Assembly (NCBI RefSeq): GCF_012027495.1
Contig: NZ_SNUK01000005.1
Span: forward strand, 167,238-231,237
Length of the DNA stretch: 64,000 nucleotides
Origin: Thermococcus sp. JdF3
Lineage (GTDB): Archaea; Methanobacteriota_B; Thermococci; Thermococcales; Thermococcaceae
Direction of reading: 5' to 3'
In this document: positions 50,814 through 59,382 of the stretch, piece after piece
Position numbering within the stretch: position 1 is the first letter of the stretch
How the letters are laid out: every line of letters begins with the position of its first letter
The notes under the pieces: model-generated
What the model was told of the DNA's origin: nothing
What the model saw: only the letters and a program-made list of their open reading frames with translations
Database searches by the model: none
Made by a program: the position numbers and the translations under genes

Positions 50814-52550
50814 GTGAGGATTTTTCTCGAGCCGAAGGTCTGGACAATACCCCAGCTTATTGAGAACATATTGGAAAAAGACAATTATTACCTCCCTGCA
50901 TTCCAGAGGGATTATGTATGGGACGAAGACGATGTAAAGTCTTTAATCGATTCAATACTCAGGGGATATCCAATTGGAGCAATCATCCTCTGGAAACCCT
51001 CGAGCAAGGACTTTATTAAAGATGACCCATTCGCTGTGCCCCTCACGGATTCCGTTGTGGATAATGGTGGAGATTATTATTATGTTATTGATGGCCAGCA
51101 ACGTCTAACATCGCTTCTCCTCCTCTTCAATGGGTGGCGTCTTCCTCGGAACGGGAGAGAGATTACTCTTAAAGTGCCAATCTCATTGTACCCAACGGAC
51201 AAAGGAGGTTACAGGCTGTATAAGAGCGACAAGCGTGGAATTGATGTTTCACTTCTCCTGAGAGCCTTTGCAACATACGACATGAAAACATACAACGATC
51301 TCATTACAAGATACAGCGAGGAATACATCAAAAAGGCCGAGCCGGTTATCAAAAGAATACTCGAATACAAAGTCCCCGTTTACATAATGAGTACAACCAA
51401 AGAGGATCCTGAAACTGTGATGGAAATGGCCCAAGCGTTTATCAGAATAAACAAAGAAGGCGTGCGTATTGGAAACGTCGAGCTCATGCTCTCACTCTTA
51501 GCAGGGAAGATGGGTGGGCTGATACGAGACACAATATACAACGATATTTACCGGAAGATTAGGGAGGAGACCTTTGAGATTCAAATCCAACCAATCATCA
51601 GACTGGTCTTGTCAAACTTCGGATTTGCTCAGTCCCAGATATCTCATGTTGAGAAATTCGCTTCGAGTCTGGACAGGATTGCAGAATATCCCGAGGAAAA
51701 CCTCAAACCCACTCTGCAGAAGTCAGCCAAAGCATTTAAGCTTGCAGTTGACTTCGTGAAAAATGAACTCCCTCTTCCAAGTGCCCAGCTCTTGCCTTCC
51801 CAGCAGACCATTGTTCCACTCGCCAAGTACTTTTACACAGCGGATATTGAAGACTTCGAAAATCTCTCTTCCGAGGAAATCGACCGGATAAAACACTGGT
51901 TTATCCTGGTAAACTTTGTGGGATATTACAGCACAAGCCCGGACTCCAAGCTTGAAGCGGACTTGAGTGTAATCTCTGAAAGCAATGGCACCTTCCCATA
52001 CAATGAACTTCTCAGGAACATTGAACAGAGGAAGTATCCAACGAGGATTCGGAAAGACCTTTTCATGAGGGGACTCAATGTAAACGTGATGAAGAGGAGT
52101 GGCAGGCAGTATCTCTTTATCCTTTACCTCCTCCTTGCTCAAGAGAACGCGAACGACTGGGCAGGACATCTAATTACTCAGGTTCCATATGGTTCACTTG
52201 CGAAGCATCATATATTCCCCCGAGAGTTCCTCGACCAAAATCTGGTGATTGACGATCCCACTGATAAGGAGATTATGATAAACAACCTGGGCAACATAAC
52301 GTTCATACATAAGTCCACGAACTCCGAAATCGGGGATTTACCCCTTCATGACGAGGATGCAAGAAGATATTATGCAGAAGAGCGGGGATATATCTACAAG
52401 ATTGGTCTGAGTGAAAACACCTTAATGAGTCATTTCATACCACTCGACAGAGAGCTCTGGAAACTGGAGAATTACGAGGAATTCCTGAGCAAAAGAGTCG
52501 AATTAATGTATTCGGCGCTGAAAAAGGAGTATCCCGGGATCATTAGTTAA
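50814..52550 (+). CDS. DUF262 protein with C-terminal HNH (DUF1524-like) nuclease
   Basis: A 578-residue protein. The N-terminal DUF262 domain is clear: YYLPAFQRDYVWDEDDVKSL, GYPIGAIILW and the ParB/sulfiredoxin-like motif VIDGQQRLTSLLLL. The C-terminal HNH region is LAKHHIFPREFL then NNLGNITFIHKSTNSEIGD. This is the architecture of GmrSD-type modification-dependent restriction proteins and of related nickases in phosphorothioation defence. It is a single polypeptide. GTG 50814 follows GGTGATG. The target modification is unknown. Confidence 0.85.
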   Translation: MRIFLEPKVWTIPQLIENILEKDNYYLPAFQRDYVWDEDDVKSLIDSILRGYPIGAIILWKPSSKDFIKDDPFAVPLTDSVVDNGGDYYYVIDGQQRLTSLLLLFNGWRLPRNGREITLKVPISLYPTDKGGYRLYKSDKRGIDVSLLLRAFATYDMKTYNDLITRYSEEYIKKAEPVIKRILEYKVPVYIMSTTKEDPETVMEMAQAFIRINKEGVRIGNVELMLSLLAGKMGGLIRDTIYNDIYRKIREETFEIQIQPIIRLVLSNFGFAQSQISHVEKFASSLDRIAEYPEENLKPTLQKSAKAFKLAVDFVKNELPLPSAQLLPSQQTIVPLAKYFYTADIEDFENLSSEEIDRIKHWFILVNFVGYYSTSPDSKLEADLSVISESNGTFPYNELLRNIEQRKYPTRIRKDLFMRGLNVNVMKRSGRQYLFILYLLLAQENANDWAGHLITQVPYGSLAKHHIFPREFLDQNLVIDDPTDKEIMINNLGNITFIHKSTNSEIGDLPLHDEDARRYYAEERGYIYKIGLSENTLMSHFIPLDRELWKLENYEEFLSKRVELMYSALKKEYPGIIS

Positions 52551-52811
52551 TTTAACCTTATTTTCTTTCCCAAATATAAACTGTGAACACTCCAACTTCA
52601 TCCATCGTCTAAAGAGCGGGACTTTCAAGAAAAATGTCCGGAGGTTGGAACAAGAGCCCATTATGACAAAACTCTCCAAATATATCTCAACAGGCCTTGA
52701 AATACCCATAACGGCTTAACTTTTTGATTTCCAATTTTCTTTTTCTTTGTTTAAGTGCGGAGAGTTATATTTAATTGCCCACTCCCAACTTCAGATTTTG
52801 GGTGGATTTGT
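52551..52811. promoter_or_regulatory. Intergenic region with promoter of the second integrase gene
   Basis: No gene is seen. TTATATTTAA at 52767-52776 is a TATA box for the gene at 52812. The sequence CTTAACTTTTTGATTT occurs here (52718-52733) and at 50656-50671, each time after a gene end; it may be a termination signal. Confidence 0.4.
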
Positions 52812-53975
52812 ATGGCAGAGGCGATGGTGAAAAGTGTATACGAGGCCCAGCTTCCAGCCGGAATCCAAATCGTCCAGAGGACACGCGGGGAAAGATACGG
52901 AATACCAGCCAGCGAAATCGAGAGGTACCTCAACGAGCTGGAGCTCAAAGACATCAGTGAGAAGCACAAGAAAAAGCAAATCCAGTTCCTCAAAGAGTTT
53001 CTCTCAGTCCTGCCCGTGCTCGGCCAGTCATCGGAGCAGATTTACGTTGTAAGTGCTGTGACCATCGAAGAGTACCTGGAATACCTGGACTCCCTCAAGG
53101 GCAAGGACGGCCAGAATCTCGGATACAAGGTGAAAAAGGACAGAATCGCGACTGTGAGAAGGTTCTTGACGGCAGTTGGTATCAACGACCCTGAGATAAT
53201 AAACAGGCTCAAAGCCGTGGAAACAGAGCTCAGGAGAAAGTGGAAGATGCATGTTGCAATGAACACCAAAACGGTCACCAAGGAAGACATTGACAACCTC
53301 TTTCGGGCCCTCGAAGACCTCTTTGAGGATTATGAAATAAAGGAGGAGCAGTACTGCAAGACGCTCGCGTTCCTGCTGTTGCTGGCAACGACGGGCAGAA
53401 GGAAAGAAGAAATCGCGAGGGCGCACATTAGCTGGTTCGACTTTGAGCACAACATAATCAGACTTCCCCACTCAGCGACGAAAGTCGGCAGACAGTTGAA
53501 GGAAGTGGAAGGCTTCGAGATTCTCCCGTTGCATCCGGAGGCAAGGGCCTGCCTCAAAATGTACACAGCCAAATTCAAATACGCTGTCGAAGCGAACGAT
53601 GGATACCTCTTCGCCGTGCCGACAAGAAAATCCGAGAACCCGACGTTCTTCGATGCACTCATCAAAAAGCACAAGAGCCTGAGGGTGAAGCTCATTTACA
53701 GCCCGGGGACGCTCACGGCGGGCATGTTCAGGAAGTTCTTCATCCAATATTGGTATGAAAAGGGCGGAAACGAGCTCATACTCAAAAAACTCGTCGGGCA
53801 CTCGCCGAGCACGGTTCACGAGCTCCATTATGCAAGGGGATTGCACCACAAGAAGCTCTTTGAGGAATACAACAGGGTCTTCGGCAACGTCCGATTCCTG
53901 ACGAAGAAACAGCGGGCGATGGTTTCACGGTATCTCCCCAAAAAGGGCAAAAGAAAGCGCAGGAGAAGAAGGTGA
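52812..53975 (+). CDS. Tyrosine recombinase/integrase (uninterrupted)
   Basis: A 387-residue integrase-like protein. A SAM-like N-terminal DNA-binding domain (about 60-140) is followed by the catalytic part with Arg (TTGRRKEEIARAHI), Lys (SATKVGRQ), x-x-x-Arg (TAGMFRKFFIQYW), His (LKKLVGHSPSTVHE) and Tyr (HYARGLHH), and a basic tail (KKGKRKRRRRR). ATG 52812 follows GGTGG; the frame could start at GTG 52755. It differs from the split integrase, so the element carries a second complete recombinase. Confidence 0.85.
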   Translation: MAEAMVKSVYEAQLPAGIQIVQRTRGERYGIPASEIERYLNELELKDISEKHKKKQIQFLKEFLSVLPVLGQSSEQIYVVSAVTIEEYLEYLDSLKGKDGQNLGYKVKKDRIATVRRFLTAVGINDPEIINRLKAVETELRRKWKMHVAMNTKTVTKEDIDNLFRALEDLFEDYEIKEEQYCKTLAFLLLLATTGRRKEEIARAHISWFDFEHNIIRLPHSATKVGRQLKEVEGFEILPLHPEARACLKMYTAKFKYAVEANDGYLFAVPTRKSENPTFFDALIKKHKSLRVKLIYSPGTLTAGMFRKFFIQYWYEKGGNELILKKLVGHSPSTVHELHYARGLHHKKLFEEYNRVFGNVRFLTKKQRAMVSRYLPKKGKRKRRRRR

Positions 53976-54072
53976 GATTTCCTGTGTCTTTCTTTTTTCT
54001 TGGTTCCAAAGTTGGGCTTAGTTCGCTTTCATGTCTCAAGGTGTCAAAGACTTCTGCATGGAAACCTTTAAA

Positions 54073-54089
54073 AGTGACGGCCCGTCACT
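54073..54089. promoter_or_regulatory. Palindrome AGTGACGG-C-CCGTCACT before the ATPase gene
   Basis: Perfect eight-base arms around one base, directly after the CTTTAAAA promoter box (54066-54073) and 19 bases before the start at 54108. It is well placed for a repressor. Confidence 0.5.
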
Positions 54090-54107
54090 AGTGATGGGGT
54101 GTTCACT

Positions 54108-55190
54108 TTGTTCAGCACGCGCCCGATAAGAGATGAGAAAAACCTCCATGGAGAAGCACACAGGAGGGCGGTTAGGGAACTCAAAAATGCCGTTGATGAA
54201 GGCGACTTTGTGGCGATTTTAGGTTCGAGGAGGGTCGGCAAAACCAGCGTCATCAACGTCTTTCTCAACAAGCACCGCTCGAAATACAATTACCTTTATT
54301 ATGACCTGGCCTTTGGAATGGGGCGTGAGGCAATAAGTTACACCGAACTCGTCCCCGTTTCGACGAACATACCAGAAGAGCTAGAATACTCCGCCACACT
54401 GAGCCTCGGAGTCGTGAAGATGGATGTTAAGCCAAAGGGAATCGCCGAGTTTCAGAATGCGTTTCTGAACCTCCTCAGGCACCTGAACAGGTCGGGAAAA
54501 AAGACGGTGGTGGTGTTTGATGAAGCCCAGGTCCTTCCGAGGTTCGCTCCACTGAACATGCTCGGCATGCTTCAGACGATTTCAGACGGCTTTGAGAATG
54601 TAACGGTTGTCCTCTCTGGCTCGATGCCTGGCCTTCTGGAGAGGATAATAAATCCCTCAGGAGATAAGCCATTCTTCGCGAGATACGTTGAGAAAATTCA
54701 CATCTCCAGGTGGACGGTTGAGGAAAGCGTTGAGTACTTGAGGAAGGGCCTTCCAGATGCCCCAGAGGAGGAGCTTTATGAGGCCGCCCGGGAGCTTTCA
54801 AACGTTCCAGGTTTTCTGGCGTATTACGGTAAGCTGAGGGTTAAGGGGGATTCCCACAGGGAAGCGTTGGCGAGGACGATTCATCACGCTGTCAGGCTTT
54901 GGAAGAAGGATTTGAGAGACTTCATCAGGATATACAGGTCTCCCGCGTATATAATCGCCCTGAAAAGGATCGCCAAGGGGCCCTCGTATGGCGTGACGAC
55001 CGAGGAAGTCCTTACTGAAATAACGTCCGTTGTGGGAATCTCCGAAAGGCGGGCAAAGGAGGTTCTCAAGAACCTCGTTGATGGGGGTTTCTTAGTAAAA
55101 CCCAAGCGGGGCGTTTACCAGATTCCAGAGCGTCCCTTACGGCAGGCGATTCTCGAAACGAGATTGGAAGAAATTGAGAAATCCATCTAA
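54108..55190 (+). CDS. Archaeal AAA-family ATPase (MJ-type ATPase)
   Basis: A 360-residue ATP-binding protein: Walker A AILGSRRVGKTSVINVFL, Walker B KTVVVFDEAQVLPRF, sensor VTVVLSGSMPGLLE, then a winged helix (GISERRAKEVLKNLVDGGFL). It belongs to the large archaeal ATPase group of STAND-like proteins; some members are thought to act in stress or virus response. It lacks a C-terminal nuclease domain. TTG 54108 fits the GGGGTG site better than GTG 54099. It sits next to int(C). Confidence 0.82.
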   Translation: MFSTRPIRDEKNLHGEAHRRAVRELKNAVDEGDFVAILGSRRVGKTSVINVFLNKHRSKYNYLYYDLAFGMGREAISYTELVPVSTNIPEELEYSATLSLGVVKMDVKPKGIAEFQNAFLNLLRHLNRSGKKTVVVFDEAQVLPRFAPLNMLGMLQTISDGFENVTVVLSGSMPGLLERIINPSGDKPFFARYVEKIHISRWTVEESVEYLRKGLPDAPEEELYEAARELSNVPGFLAYYGKLRVKGDSHREALARTIHHAVRLWKKDLRDFIRIYRSPAYIIALKRIAKGPSYGVTTEEVLTEITSVVGISERRAKEVLKNLVDGGFLVKPKRGVYQIPERPLRQAILETRLEEIEKSI

Positions 55191-55195
55191 GGCAC

Positions 55196-56119
55196 TCATA
55201 CGAGCTTTGCCCCGAATTTCAATTTTTTGAAGACTTTATCGTAAACGCTCTGAAGGCTCTCCGTTGTGTGGTGGGAGTAATGGAGCGCGTTTATATCGCC
55301 CCTGATTGAGTGCCCCATGAGAAGCTTCTTAACCGTTGCATTGCCGTTCCGCCTGTCCCATTCCTGCGAGAAGAATTTCCTCATGTGCTTGGGCCGGATC
55401 GGCTGGTTGGCCAGCTCTTCCTTTCGAATGAATGGTTTTTCGAGGCTGAAGTAAGAGATGACTGGCTTATCGGGGTTTGGGCTGTATCTTTCGACATACT
55501 GCTTCAGCAGGCTCTGAACTTCCTTTGTTATGAACGTTACCCGCGCCTGGCCCGTTTTGGCGACGTTTGGTGGCACTTTGATGAGTCCTCGGTCAATGTC
55601 AATATACAAAAGGGGTAATTTTGTGAGCTCATACACTCTAAGACCGCTCGTCGCCATTATTAAGAGGCCCAGCATGATTTTGTTGGCAATTCTCCCGGAG
55701 ACTTCTTCCCTTTTCGCAAACTGAACCCTGTGTATTACCTTTAGGAGGGTTTGGACGTCCTGAACGGTGATGACTGTCATGTCCACTCCAACATATCTCG
55801 GGCTTTTGAGGTTGTGTTCAAGCGGAATGCCGGCGATTCTGAAGAGCTTTTTGAGATATGTGATGTGCTTGCGATACATGGAGGGGGAATACTGTTTCTG
55901 AAGGTTCTGGAGGTGTGAAATCAAGTCTTCGACCGTGAACGACCAGTAATCGCCATGTTGGGCTGTTTTGTCCAGGAATTTATGAATCACACGGTTCACG
56001 AACTTTAGATGGTGTTCAGCAACGTTGTTGGCCTTTAGTTCGAGTAAAAGAATGTCGAGGTGTCTTTTTGTTATTATGTACTGGTTGTCGTCCGCTCGTT
56101 CATGTACAAATGCTGGCAT
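55196..56119 (-). CDS. int(C): catalytic fragment of the SSV-type integrase
   Basis: A 307-residue reading from ATG 56119. The frame is open upstream through attR (23 more codons from 56188, PERDLFAKRRTETVEKFEGQ, and then GPGPGFGPGLGDPQ within att). Catalytic residues are Arg (ATSGLRVYELTKLP), Lys (VAKTGQARV), Lys-x-x-Arg (RPKHMRKFFSQEW), His (LLMGHSIRGD) and Tyr (ALHYSHHT). The KxxR form is that of archaeal SSV-type integrases. It becomes a full gene only when joined to int(N) by excision, unless ATG 56119 is used as a start. Confidence 0.88.
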   Translation of the reverse strand: MPAFVHERADDNQYIITKRHLDILLLELKANNVAEHHLKFVNRVIHKFLDKTAQHGDYWSFTVEDLISHLQNLQKQYSPSMYRKHITYLKKLFRIAGIPLEHNLKSPRYVGVDMTVITVQDVQTLLKVIHRVQFAKREEVSGRIANKIMLGLLIMATSGLRVYELTKLPLLYIDIDRGLIKVPPNVAKTGQARVTFITKEVQSLLKQYVERYSPNPDKPVISYFSLEKPFIRKEELANQPIRPKHMRKFFSQEWDRRNGNATVKKLLMGHSIRGDINALHYSHHTTESLQSVYDKVFKKLKFGAKLV

Positions 56120-56188
56120 GGCGACGTTTTGCCCTTCAAATTTTTCTACTGTTTCCGTCCTTCTTTTGGCGAATAAATCCCTTTCAGG

Positions 56189-56232
56189 CTGTGGATCCCC
56201 TAGCCCGGGTCCAAATCCCGGCCCTGGCCCCA
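56189..56232. repeat. attR of the integrated element
   Basis: Copy of the tRNA-His 3' half with one change (C for T in the T-loop position). On the minus strand it encodes the same integrase frame as attL. Confidence 0.92.
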
Positions 56233-56520
56233 GAACAGCCCTTTCTGACGAAAGCGCTGGCGGAAAGTTTCTGACTGCTTTTGAATGCTGGCTTTTTGAA
56301 GGTGCACTTTTTCAAAATGGTATTCTTGAGTGGATTTCCTCTTAATTGGCTGCTTTCAGCGAGTCTCTTATCATACGACGCCCTTCGGGCGTCAAAAAAG
56401 AAAAGTGGACTGAAATATACAGTAGTTTCTATGAGAAATCCCAGCATTAGAAGGTATGAATTTGGGGTATGCACTCTTTAGCAAGCAACCTCTAAAAGCG
56501 GTCACAAACTGTGGTCAACC
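56233..56520. other. Non-coding region right of attR, with a hairpin
   Basis: No gene is supported. GACGCCC-TTC-GGGCGTC at 56377-56393 is a perfect stem-loop followed by an A run. The minus strand has an open frame through attR, but it is a reading of the tRNA copy. Confidence 0.4.
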
Positions 56521-56563
56521 TTAGCGTTGGGATGAGCGGTTTGAAGTCGAGCTCGTCGAGCTT
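56505..56563 (-). pseudogene. 3' fragment of an EVE-domain gene
   Basis: The minus strand encodes [17 protein letters not shown], like the EVE protein of the element ([14 protein letters not shown]). At the DNA level 56527-56563 matches 28871-28907 with five differences in 37 bases. The rest of the gene is absent. Confidence 0.6.
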
Positions 56564-56808
56564 CTGTTGTTGAGATAAAATCTTTTGCCTTGGTAAATTC
56601 TCGACTTTACCTCTATGCAGATCACCTCGTTAAACTGCGTCTCTAACACCCATTTATTGTTCTTAATAAAGTCCTCAAACGCTCCTTCTTCATTCAATCC
56701 TTCACCAAATCCAAGCACTTGAAAGTTTCCCACGTCAGGATATATCTCGTTAGGGGACGAATATGTGGCTCCATCCGGTGTCATGAATATAAACAATCTT
56801 TTTCTCAT
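56521..56808 (-). CDS. Truncated small protein fused to EVE remnant sequence
   Basis: About 77 residues look genuine ([20 protein letters not shown], then [20 protein letters not shown] and [16 protein letters not shown]). The last 16 (serine-rich) are an out-of-frame reading of the EVE fragment, so the original C-terminus has been replaced. It overlaps the nuclease gene start (ATG 56808 and stop at 56805), so it was part of that operon. Not recognised. Confidence 0.5.
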   Translation of the reverse strand: MRKRLFIFMTPDGATYSSPNEIYPDVGNFQVLGFGEGLNEEGAFEDFIKNNKWVLETQFNEVICIEVKSRIYQGKRFYLNNRSSTSSTSNRSSQR

Positions 56809-57761
56809 ATTACCACCTCTAAGGTTAGCATTCTCAGCAGTTCTTCGTAACTATATTCTGCCGATTTGTCTAAGTTATTAAAATAGTATCTAACTGGCAG
56901 GATTTTGGAATTATCAAGGGCAGATTTTGAAAAATCTCTGGCGATTAATATTCCCCCAACAGTTTCATTGCTAAATTCGCTTATGTATCCTATTAATTGT
57001 TCTATGTCTTTCCTTTGTGCCTTCCCTGTCTTAACTTCCACGAGCAGATACTTATTTGTTCCAGTTGGATGTCTTAGCTTGATGAATATATCGACGTATC
57101 CCTCAGGAAGGGCTTTTTCACCAAGCACTTCAAATTCATCTGGAGACTTATCAACGCCAAAAAATTCCAAAGCATCATCGAGAACGGAACTCTGGATTTT
57201 TCTTCTCACGAGAGACTGGAGTATAAGTTCTTTAAAGTAGAACTTTTCCGGAATTTTTTGGTTTTCTCGTTTGAAAACAATTTTGGGTTCAAAAGGCTCG
57301 GCCTCGAACTCTATATACTTGGTTTTGCCATTAAATGCGTTTCCCATCTCAGAGACATTGTAAAAGGTTATTGTATCGGCTTGAAAATGTGTCTTTCTAT
57401 AGCCACCTCTCAAAAGCAAGTTTTCAGCTACGTAAGAAAATTCAGGCCTGACCATTGGCTCATTAAATTCTCTCTCCTGTTTTAAGAACAGCCTGAAAGG
57501 AAAATAATATGTCCTTTTTGATCTGAAGGTTATCGGCGGCCAAGGAGGGAGATTCTCCGCGTTTTTGTAGGCAACTTTTTTAACAACTCGGTACAGGTTT
57601 CTGACTCTTGCTCCGTACAGAAAAGAGACATAATCTCCAACGTTTATGTCGAAAAATGTCCAGAGGCCATTTATACTGTTTGTAAAACCAGCAAGGGCGT
57701 ATTCTATGCAGAGTTCTAGATTTCTTCTGTTTGAAAGGGATATTAAAAAGTAATCTGGCAT
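56805..57761 (-). CDS. Predicted nuclease with N-terminal PUA/EVE-like and C-terminal PD-(D/E)XK domains
   Basis: A 318-residue protein. The start [20 protein letters not shown], then [20 protein letters not shown] and [16 protein letters not shown] follow the EVE/YTH-like pattern. The C-terminal third reads [37 protein letters not shown] and IGYISEF, which is the D...ExK core of a DUF91/NucS-type nuclease. A modification-reading domain plus a nuclease suggests a type IV-like restriction enzyme. The genes here are AT-rich compared with the flanking chromosome. No biochemical relative is known to me. Confidence 0.65.
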   Translation of the reverse strand: MPDYFLISLSNRRNLELCIEYALAGFTNSINGLWTFFDINVGDYVSFLYGARVRNLYRVVKKVAYKNAENLPPWPPITFRSKRTYYFPFRLFLKQEREFNEPMVRPEFSYVAENLLLRGGYRKTHFQADTITFYNVSEMGNAFNGKTKYIEFEAEPFEPKIVFKRENQKIPEKFYFKELILQSLVRRKIQSSVLDDALEFFGVDKSPDEFEVLGEKALPEGYVDIFIKLRHPTGTNKYLLVEVKTGKAQRKDIEQLIGYISEFSNETVGGILIARDFSKSALDNSKILPVRYYFNNLDKSAEYSYEELLRMLTLEVVI

Positions 57762-57868
57762 CTTGGTTCACCCAACTGGAAGGTTATATGAGCAAGAATT
57801 TAACCCTTTCTTTAATTCCATCCAAACCCCTAAAAACCTTGGACACAATATCCACCCGGTGAATGTCA

Positions 57869-58396
57869 ATGTCCTGGAAAGACAAGCTCGGCTTGGTTCA
57901 CATCTACACCGGCAACGGGAAGGGAAAAACTACCGCGGCATTTGGCCTCGCCGTGAGAATGCTCGGCTCCGGCGGAAAGGTGATAATCCTCCAGTTCATG
58001 AAGGCTCCCGATGTGTACGGCGAGCAGAAGAAGATAGCGGAGTGCGGCGCGGTCATAGAGTCCTTCGGCCTGCCCAAGTTCGTCCACGGGAAGCCGGAGC
58101 CGGACGACATAGAGGCGGCCAAAAAAGCTCTCCAGCGCGCGAGGGAGGTAGTCTCAAGCGGCGAGTGGGATCTGGTGATCCTCGACGAAATCTGCGTCGC
58201 CCTCGGCTTCGGAATGCTCGACGTCGAGGAAGTCAAGGGGCTCATCAAGAACAAAGCGCCGCACACGGAGCTCGTCCTGACCGGCCGCTACTGCCCGGAG
58301 GAGCTCTTCGAGCTGGCCGACTACGTGACGGAGATGAGGGAAGTCAAGCATCCCTACCAGAGGGGGATTCTCGCGAGGAGGGGCGTTGAGTTCTGA
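57869..58396 (+). CDS. Cob(I)alamin adenosyltransferase (CobA/CobO/BtuR family)
   Basis: A 175-residue P-loop enzyme: LVHIYTGNGKGKTTAAFGLA, then GSGGKVIILQFMKAP and WDLVILDEICVALGFGML (Walker B). It adds the adenosyl group to cob(I)yrinate or cobalamin from ATP. Length and motifs are typical. GGTGA stands 6 bases before ATG 57869; ATG 57863 is an alternative. Confidence 0.92.
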   Translation: MSWKDKLGLVHIYTGNGKGKTTAAFGLAVRMLGSGGKVIILQFMKAPDVYGEQKKIAECGAVIESFGLPKFVHGKPEPDDIEAAKKALQRAREVVSSGEWDLVILDEICVALGFGMLDVEEVKGLIKNKAPHTELVLTGRYCPEELFELADYVTEMREVKHPYQRGILARRGVEF

Positions 58397-58509
58397 TCCC
58401 ATCCCCCCATCCCCGATTTCGACGTTGACCGAAAAGCTTTTTAGTTAGGAAAGCTTAAGATAATCCGGGGAGGTTTTAGTAACAATTCTTTAGAAAAGGG
58501 GGTGATAGA

Positions 58510-58761
58510 ATGAGCGAGCTCATCGGTCAGATCGTGCAGGTTCTCAAGGAGCAGGTCGTTCAGGACACCGTCGTTCCCAGGAACATCAGGCGCGCCGCCG
58601 AGCAGGCCATAGAGGCTCTCCTCGACGAGAGCAAGGAGCCGGCCGTTAGAGCGGCCGATGCCATAGCGATCCTCGAGGAGATAAGCGAGGACCCGAACAT
58701 GCCTATGCACACGAGGACGATCATCTGGGAGGTCCTCGGTGCCCTTGAGCAGGTCAAGTGA
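58510..58761 (+). CDS. UPF0147 family protein
   Basis: An 83-residue helical protein that matches archaeal UPF0147 throughout ([39 protein letters not shown]). Function unknown; conserved in most Euryarchaeota. GGGGGTGATAG precedes the ATG. Confidence 0.92.
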   Translation: MSELIGQIVQVLKEQVVQDTVVPRNIRRAAEQAIEALLDESKEPAVRAADAIAILEEISEDPNMPMHTRTIIWEVLGALEQVK

Positions 58762-58821
58762 GCGTTTTTCTTTTCCCGCTCATTTCCCTGCGTTTTCTGA
58801 CGGAATAAAGGAACTGCAGGC

Positions 58822-59382
58822 TCACACTTTTCTGCCCATGTACCAGAGCTTCGCGCTCTCCTCGACGAGTTCGGCCTTGTAGAACGCCTCCCTGAGGGTT
58901 TTCCCCACGGTCACTATGCCGTGCCTGGCCATTATTGCTGCGTCTGAGTTCTGGAGGGCCTCCGAGGTGACATCCGCCAGCTCTTCAGTCCCAGCGGGCC
59001 TGAATGGAGCTATCGGGATTCTCCTCAGGTATATCTCGGCCTCGGGGGTTATTATCGGCAGTTCGCCCTCCACCAGCGTCGAGGCGACGATGGAATACGG
59101 TGGGTGCAGATGGGCGATGGCCCTGACGTCGGGCCTCGTTCTGTAAACCGCAAGGTGGAGCCTGTACTCCGACGACGGCCTCACCCCGGAGACCTGCCTT
59201 CCGCTCATGTCGATTACGGCGACCTGCTCGGCAGTCATGTCGTCCATCACCGCTCCGGTGGCCTTGATGAAGACGAGGTTTTCCCTCCTGATGCTCAGGT
59301 TTCCGCCAAAGGCGGCCGTGAGTCCCCTCTTGTGGGCCAGTCTGGAGTACTTCACCAGTTGGGTTTTGATTGCCCTGCTCAT
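58822..59382 (-). CDS. Class II aldolase/adducin family protein (fuculose-phosphate aldolase-like)
   Basis: A 186-residue zinc aldolase. The substrate loop is GGNLSIRRENLVFIKATGA, metal ligands come from AIAHLHPPYSIVAST (His-x-His) and IMARHGIVTVGKTL, and the acid is Glu in RPSSEYRLHLAVYR. Archaeal relatives (MJ1418 type) cleave L-fuculose 1-phosphate and may make lactaldehyde for F420. ATG 59382 overlaps the stop of the upstream gene (ATGA). Confidence 0.88.
   Translation of the reverse strand: MSRAIKTQLVKYSRLAHKRGLTAAFGGNLSIRRENLVFIKATGAVMDDMTAEQVAVIDMSGRQVSGVRPSSEYRLHLAVYRTRPDVRAIAHLHPPYSIVASTLVEGELPIITPEAEIYLRRIPIAPFRPAGTEELADVTSEALQNSDAAIMARHGIVTVGKTLREAFYKAELVEESAKLWYMGRKV

Larger units (their letters stand above)
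27504..56232. mobile_element. 28.7-kb integrated element in tRNA-His (SSV-type integrase)
   Basis: The element is delimited by a 44-bp direct repeat, 27504-27547 inside tRNA-His and 56189-56232, with one mismatch. The integrase gene is cut into int(N) and int(C) at the two repeats, which is the hallmark of SSV-type integration. Inside are an MCM gene, an origin-like region, three recombinase genes, at least ten orphan genes and several defence-like operons. I recognised no capsid protein or packaging ATPase, so it looks more like an integrated plasmid than a complete virus. The eight-copy 22-bp palindrome occurs only within it. Confidence 0.9.

Noticed and set aside
56184..56474. 96-codon minus frame through attR ending GARAGIWTRARGSTA
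   Set aside because: Its end is a reading of the tRNA-His copy in a different frame from the integrase; it has no ribosome site.
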